Shown: positions 58,961-64,000 of the stretch, one piece after another
How positions within the stretch are numbered: the first letter of the stretch is position 1
Layout: each line of letters opens with the position of its first letter
Source: Haematobia irritans
Taxonomy: Eukaryota; Arthropoda; Insecta; Diptera; Muscidae
DNA: 64,000 nucleotides
Direction of reading: 5' to 3'
NCBI RefSeq assembly: GCF_050003625.1
Contig: NC_134398.1
Location: 21,862,622-21,926,621, forward strand
The notes under the pieces: generated by a model
The model's database searches: none
What the model was told of the DNA's origin: nothing
Seen by the model: only the letters and a program-made list of their open reading frames with translations
Position numbers and translations under genes: made by a program

Positions 58961-60509
58961 GCACAGTGGTTCCAAATCGCTTTTTTTGGAAATAATTCTG
59001 TAACTTTAGAACGGATAAATATATCAACATAATTTTTTCTGTGTGTGAAAGCTGAATTGTTTTCCTCTAAGTTTCCATGGTCCCTAGTGGGTACACGGGC
59101 TGACCTGTAGGCGTTGAAAGAAATTAGAATTTCAAAAAAAAATCGGATTTTGACCGTTTTTTTTTTTGTTGGAAAAAGGCACAATCCTTTTTTACTTGTT
59201 TCTTATAGACCACCAAATAAGGATACGTTTTAAGCTTTTATCGACCATTTTGGTCAAGTAGTATATGTGTTCTTCTCATCCACCTCAAAAAGAAAAAATG
59301 TTGTTTTCAATAATTTTCATTTGGCAGAGCACCGATTGCTAAGCCGATCTGTTTTCCAAAAAGCCCCATGTGTCCTCTAACTAACTGTAAAAGGTTTCAA
59401 CATCCTACCAGTAAACAGCTGAGATATATACAAATTACAAAAAAATAACGTGTTTTCAATATATGTCCCCATTTTGGGGATTTGTGATACCAATCTTTTT
59501 TACTTGTTTCTTATAGACCACCAAATAAGGATACGTTTTAAGCTTTTATCGACCATTTTGGTCAAGTAGTATATGTGTTCTTCTCATCCACCTCAAAAAG
59601 AAAAAATGTTGTTTTCAATAATTTTCATTTGGCAGAGCACCGATTGCTAAGCCGATCTGTTTTCCAAAAAGCCCCATGTGTCCTCTAACTAACTGTAAAA
59701 GGTTTCAACATCCTACCAGTAAACAGCTGAGATATATACAAATTACAAAAAAATAACGTGTTTTCAATATATGTCCCCATTTTGGGGATTTGTGATACCA
59801 ATTTTCGGAATGGTGTATTCAGCAATATTTCTTAAAAGAATTTTTCCTTCAAAAATCAATAAAAATCATAATGATATCACAATTAGTTCAAAAGTTATTA
59901 AGCTTTCAATTCATATTTTTAATTCCCAAAAAATCTGAATTTTTGAAAAAAATTGATCCGTGGCCCAAAAACTTTAAAGTTTCGAATTTTTTTTCTTTGC
60001 AATTGCATGGAAATAAAGCTCTATCAAATACCTTTCCAACGAGGTATTATATTTATACCCGTGCTTAGCCAAATGCGCCATAAACTTGCACTAAACGTCA
60101 CTAACTCGGGTAAAATAAATCTGAACCGATTTAAATCAAACTTGGCAAAATTTGAAGCCAATCAGAGAAAAAATCTGGCTTCTGGAGTCATATATGTGCA
60201 TATCGGGCGTAAGATATATATGGGCTATATCTAAATCTGAACCGATTTACAAGTTCTACCCAGCAAAGAAAAAATCATCGAAATCGGTTCAAAATTGCGG
60301 AGTTAACAGTTAAACAAAATGTCATACCCCCGAGGTGACCAACTTTCAACGCCTAAAGGTCAGCCTGTGGACCCATTAGGGACTCACAAATTTGTAAACT
60401 TAGAGGAAAACACTTTAGCTTTCACACACAGAAAAAATTATGTCGACATCTTTATCCGTTCAAAAGTTACAGAATTATCTCCAAACAAAGCGATTTGGAT
60501 CCACTGTGC
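58961..60509. mobile_element. unclassified element with 160-bp inverted repeats
   Basis: The arm at 58961-59120 is the reverse complement of 60343-60509. Shared words include CTTTCAACGCCTA, AACTTAGAGGAAAACA, TTTCACACACAGAAAAAATT and CCACTGTGC. Between them lie a 308-bp perfect tandem duplication and, near 60110-60240, mini-me-like words (AAATCTGAACCGATTT, ATATATGGGCTATATCTA). No coding sequence and no clear target duplication, so the class is open. Open frames in the arms on both strands arise from the same sequence. Confidence 0.65.
59188..59803 (+). repeat. 308-bp tandem duplication, apparently identical copies
   Basis: 59188-59495 and 59496-59803 read the same through TTTTTTACTTGTTTCTTATA, CGACCATTTTGGTCAAGTAG and CATTTTGGGGATTTGTGATA. 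I saw no difference between them, so the duplication is recent or an assembly artefact. Confidence 0.9.
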
Positions 60510-60689
60510 GTTGGTTCAAAATTCTTAAATGCCGAAAGTTATTAGGGAAATCCCCTAAAGGCAGTATTGAAGCTCTGAGCAGACAAATGAACTGTTCAAT
60601 GTCCACCAAAATCGCCGAGTCCATTGGGCTTTTGCACATGGGACTGGGGTAAAAATACCAAAGTGCTGACCATCTTAAGAGGACATTCT

Positions 60690-60945
60690 AGTCTGAACGG
60701 CGTTTCACTTTGTGGTGAAACCACTTAGAGAAGCTTTGAAACACTCAAAAATGTCACACACATTGCTGGGAGGGTATAAGCCACCACAGAAAATTGTTCT
60801 GGTGTTTGGTCGAAAATAGGATTGAACTCAAAATTTTACTTCTATAGGAAATTTTCTCAAAAATTTTATTTCTAAAGAAACTTTTCTCAAAATTGTTTTT
60901 CTATAGAAAATTGTATACAAGGCGGGCATAGCTGTTCCATGGTGT
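60690..60945 (-). mobile_element. SINE fragment interrupted by satellite
   Basis: Plus-strand phrases CTGAACGGCGTTTCAC, CCACTTAGAGAAGCTTTGAA and TTCTGGTGTTTGGTCGAAAA mark a diverged minus-strand SINE body. After GATTGAACT the sequence becomes 29-bp satellite (60827-60911) and then resumes with TACAAGGCGGGCATAGC, the SINE head. Confidence 0.75.
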
Positions 60946-61167
60946 GCCCAAGTACCCATATAATGTGAACATTGAATTCCTCAGCCATGTCGTTGAGATA
61001 TTTGCAGCAGTCCATAGCTCAGAATCCAAAGATTTGATTTCCTAAAAAGGTTGTCTTTAGAATTTTTTTCCCAAAGTGGAAAAAATAATTGAAAAAATTA
61101 TAAAATCATCCTGAATTTATAATTCAGAAGTTAGGTTACCCCTTATAAAAGCTTAATTTAATAGGAA

Positions 61168-61173
61168 TTTATT
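61168..61173 (-). terminator. poly(A) signal of the 61229-61639 gene
   Basis: AATAAA on the minus strand, 56 bases after the stop codon. Confidence 0.65.
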
Positions 61174-61228
61174 TCCAATGCATTTTAGTAATATTAAAAC
61201 TTAATAAATAAACATATAAAGTAACTCT

Positions 61229-61639
61229 TTAATTACGTTTGCCTTCAGCTTCCGTCAAAGATCGTTTCTTACGAAAATCAAATAAATCAAAAAATGATGC
61301 AAATAGATCATCATCACAATCCTCTTCGTCCATTGCATTCCACAAAGCATCGGCTACCTGTTTCATCAGTTTCGGATTACTCATTAATTTTGCCAGAATT
61401 TCCTGAAGTTCTTGTTCATCCATATTGGTACCATGCATGGCATGTTCTTTAAGTAATTCCAAAATTTCATTCAAAATTTCTTTAAGGTCATCATTGGTTG
61501 TTGAATCTGAAGGAGCCGCTTGCATAGCTCCGTTGCCATTGCCATTACCGTCCATATCCATTTGGGGTGTTGTTGGTCCGTCTTGAGCAACCGCGAAATT
61601 CATTAAGCCAATAGCCAACAGGATAATAGAGATTTTCAT
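61229..61639 (-). CDS. small acidic secreted protein with dibasic sites
   Basis: A single exon of 136 codons. The start is the first ATG after a consensus TATA box, with a 5'UTR of about 60 bases. MKISIILLAIGLMNFAVA is a clear signal peptide, cut before QDGP. The mature part starts with a Gly/Asn/Met-rich segment (DMDGNGNGNGAMQ), then two amphipathic acidic helices (DDLKEILNEILELLKEH and QELQEILAKLMSN ... VADALWNAM), an acidic run EEDCDDD with the only cysteine (108), the aromatic patch FASFFDLFDF, and a basic end with RKKR (123-126) and GKR (133-135). RKKR fits furin/proprotein convertase cleavage, and GKR is the usual signal for C-terminal amidation. Processing into a short peptide is therefore possible but inferred. 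No family recognised. Confidence 0.88.
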   Translation of the reverse strand: MKISIILLAIGLMNFAVAQDGPTTPQMDMDGNGNGNGAMQAAPSDSTTNDDLKEILNEILELLKEHAMHGTNMDEQELQEILAKLMSNPKLMKQVADALWNAMDEEDCDDDLFASFFDLFDFRKKRSLTEAEGKRN

Positions 61640-61723
61640 TTTTGTATTGTATTCTCACAAAATATTTGAGACTTTACTTTTTGCGGGTTTTTGAAATTTA
61701 TTGAAATCTAAAACAAACTGCTC

Positions 61724-61731
61724 TATTTATA
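61724..61731 (-). promoter_or_regulatory. TATA box of the 61229-61639 gene
   Basis: TATAAATA on the minus strand, 84 bases before the start codon; transcription is expected to start near 61700. Confidence 0.75.
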
Positions 61732-61739
61732 ACGAATAT

Positions 61740-62270
61740 TCAAAGTCAATGGTTCCACAAAATTCAAGCACTTATGGTTTGAAGATAACACATAGGTAAT
61801 TAAAAAAAAATTATGTTCGCTGTAAAAGTTGCATATTTTCATTTGACGATTACGAAAAAATGTTCATAACTATTTAAAATAAATTGAATTTCGATAAGAA
61901 TTGAATGTATGCGTTTTTTTGTAACTAACTAAACATAAATGCATAAGCGACGGACCTAACACGTTTCCAGACACAGTGGAATTAAGTATCTTAAATGTGC
62001 ATTTATGCACGAGGGTATGTGGACATATTTAGAAACAATTAAAAATTCAACATTTCGATTATCCATTTTTTTAATTTGCGATTGGGTAATTTTTTAAACT
62101 TTTTTCAAAATATATATACAACGCATTCATTATGAAATACAATTTTACCACTGCTAAAACATTTCAAGTAGTGGCAACACTACGCTTTTTATCTACAAAG
62201 AAATATATTTTAATTTAGCTGCACGCATCTAGATGTCGTTGAGTTCCCTTGTGCATTTTAGGCTTACATA
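61740..62270. other. upstream region of the minus-strand gene, no other gene seen
   Basis: AT-rich unique sequence. No repeat family or open frame recognised. Confidence 0.4.
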
Positions 62271-62795
62271 TGATTAGTGTTGCCAACCACTGAGAAGCAA
62301 ACATTGTGAACATATATTTTTATACCGAAAAATTAAATAAAAATAAATGAACAACGGTCTTTTGCGTACGTGCAAAAAAAAAAATTAGGTGTAATAAAAT
62401 TCATTCTATTTCTTTGGGCTAAATATTCTTTCGACGTCTGTTTTCTGGCTCTTGTCCCCAAATTAGGAGGCATTCGTCCCGAAATTTAAATTAAAATTCC
62501 TCACAAAAATCATCTATACATTTTGACAAGTTTTTATGAAAAACAAAAAATAAAGAAAATCACTAAAAATTATAACATACATATGATCAGTGTTGCCAAC
62601 CACGGAGAAGCAAACATTGTGAACATATATTTTTATACCGAAAAAATTAAATAAAAATAAACGATCAAATTTCTTTTGCGTACGTGCAAAAAAAAAATTA
62701 GATGTAATAAAATTCATTCTATTTCTTTGGGCTAAATATTCTTACGACGTCTGTTTTCTGGCTCTTGTCCCCAAATTAGGAGGCATTCGTCTAAA
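62271..62795. repeat. direct duplication (offset about 313 bp) with dispersed-repeat motif
   Basis: About 205 bp from TGATTAGTGTTGCCAACCAC to GGAGGCATTCGTC (62271-62475) recur at 62584-62795. Both contain CTGGCTCTTGTCCCCAAATT, the complement of the motif also found at 50350 and near 47079 and 51610. Confidence 0.85.
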
Positions 62796-63179
62796 TTCTG
62801 AAAACTGATGAGGTCCAACATTTTGTCCCGAGTCTTGTGAGGACTTATTATTTATTTTTAGAAAAATGTCTTAGCCATGTTGATTAAATTATTATAAATT
62901 TACGCTTGGGCCCCCAAATAAAATCCTGTATCCGTTACTTGTCCTAATATTTCATTTCCATCTTTTTTTATGTCATGGAAAAAAGTTTTTCTTGCTTACC
63001 AATGTAGAAGTAAAAAGAATTTCATGTAAACCAATTTCGAAAAAAATCTCCACAAAACCCTCCAAATTTATGGAAATTCTCCACAAATCCGCAAGTCCCC
63101 ACTTCAAAAATTCCGTCCCATCCACGAAAAAATATCGCCAATTTGGGGGAAAAATCCCCAATACTGGCATCACTGATGG
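62796..63179. other. unique stretch without recognised gene
   Basis: No gene or repeat recognised. GGGGGAAAAATCCCC near 63145 is a small palindrome-like motif. Confidence 0.4.
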
Positions 63180-63345
63180 CACTAGGGAATTATGTAGTTA
63201 GCGTGATTTTAACAGACAGAAGGACGGACATGGTTAAATCGGCTCAAAATTTCATCACAATCCAGAATATGTACATATACTTTATGGGGGTTGGGAACAA
63301 TATTTCGTTTTTTTTACATCACCCACGGTAGATGGTGTAAACCAA
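63180..63345 (-). mobile_element. mini-me-like element, 5'-end fragment
   Basis: On the minus strand: TACACCATCTACCGTGGGTG, a run toward CCATAAAGTATATGTACATA, the core gattgtgatgaaattttgag, a short GTCY remnant and GTTAAAATCACGCTAACTAC. It stops before the tandem units. Confidence 0.65.
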
Positions 63346-63432
63346 TAAAATAAATTTTGGCAAATGTTGGTTAATTTGACATTACAATGGCAGAGCATTT
63401 TCATTTTTTCATTGTGACATTTTCGTTATTTT

Positions 63433-64000
63433 GTCAAAATTTTATTTCTATAGAAAACTTTGTCAACATTTTATTTTTATATTTCTATAGAAAATGTTTA
63501 GTCAAAATTTTATTTCTATAGAAAATTTTGTCAAAATTTTATTTCAATAGAAAGTTTTGTCAAAATTTTATTCCCAAAGAAAATTTTGTCACAATCTTAT
63601 TTCTGTAGAACATTTTGTCAAAATTTGATTTCCATAGAAGTTTTTATCAAAATTTTATTTCTATAGAAAATTTTGTCAAAATTTTATTTCTATAGAAAAT
63701 TTTGTCAAAATTTTATTTCTATAGAAAATTTAAAAAAAAAAAAATTTATTTCTATGGAATGTTTTGTCAAAATTTTATTTCTATGGAAAATTTTGTGAAA
63801 ATCTTATTTCTATATCAAATTTTGTCAGAATTTTATTTCCATAGAAAATTGTTTCAGAATTTTATTTCTACAGAAAATTTTGTCAACATTTTATTTCTAT
63901 AGAAGACTTTGTCAATATTTTATTTCTACAGAAAATTTTGTCAAAATTTTATTTCTATAGAAAATTTTGCCAAAATTTTATTTCTATAGAAAATTTTGTC
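63433..64000 (+). repeat. 29-bp AT satellite array, runs off the window
   Basis: Forward, fairly regular units to the last base, so the array continues beyond the window. Confidence 0.92.

Noticed and set aside
60319..60652. Plus-strand open frames near 60.3-60.65 kb
   Set aside because: They fall in the arm of an inverted repeat and are mirrored by the minus-strand frame at 58873-59184; repeat-derived.
1..64000. CRISPR array, given many short regular repeats
   Set aside because: Repeats are contiguous without unique spacers, unit length is 29 with no spacer, and the genome is eukaryotic.

Overview
The window looks like nuclear DNA from a higher (calyptrate, muscid-like) fly. It is extremely AT-rich, with spliceosomal introns of fly size, TATA/initiator promoters with a short 5'UTR, and a dense layer of dipteran transposable elements: mini-me/DINE-like elements with GTCY tracts, hAT and Tc1/mariner remnants, jockey-like non-LTR elements, and a tRNA-derived SINE with a (CCTAA)n tail. 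I cannot settle the species (Musca, Stomoxys and Haematobia are candidates).

A 29-bp AT-rich satellite dominates. Its unit carries two AAAATTTT boxes and the palindrome TTTCTATAGAAA. By my count about 23 kb, over a third of the window, consists of it, in some 18 arrays on both strands. Several arrays sit inside terminal-inverted-repeat elements, and one interrupts a SINE. Most short open frames in these arrays (peptides such as FYFYRKFCQNFISIENF) are translations of the satellite, not genes.

Layout: 1-2640 satellite mosaic; 4417-10896 a composite hAT-like element holding two DD37E transposon remnants, two mini-me-like elements and satellite; 11535-12236 a jockey-type 3' end; 13459-13988 a hAT MITE; 14446-15355 a DD41D mariner deletion derivative; 15531-19053 mariner and mini-me debris; 19345-21660 reverse satellite; 23340-37152 two exons (one certain, one proposed) of a secreted thrombospondin-type-1 protein, separated by a 13.1-kb intron filled with satellite, retroelement debris and a second, unrelated 29-bp minisatellite; 38440-39930 a three-level nest (SINE in hAT MITE in mini-me-like element); 40025-46465 satellite; 46498-52243 a gene framed by a 0.65-kb inverted repeat; 52955-58870 satellite around a second gene; 58961-60509 an unclassified inverted-repeat element; 61229-61639 a third small secreted gene; satellite to the end.

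Three genes appear intact. Two (48827-49639 and 55574-56412) are paralogues: a short exon coding for most of a signal peptide, a phase-0 intron, then one exon coding for a nearly cysteine-free helical protein made of three ~65-70 residue repeats. The third (minus strand, 61229-61639) is a small acidic secreted protein with a furin-like site and a C-terminal GKR. All three have TATA boxes and close poly(A) signals, which suggests strong tissue-specific secretory expression. I recognise no named family for them; they are the best candidates for something undescribed.
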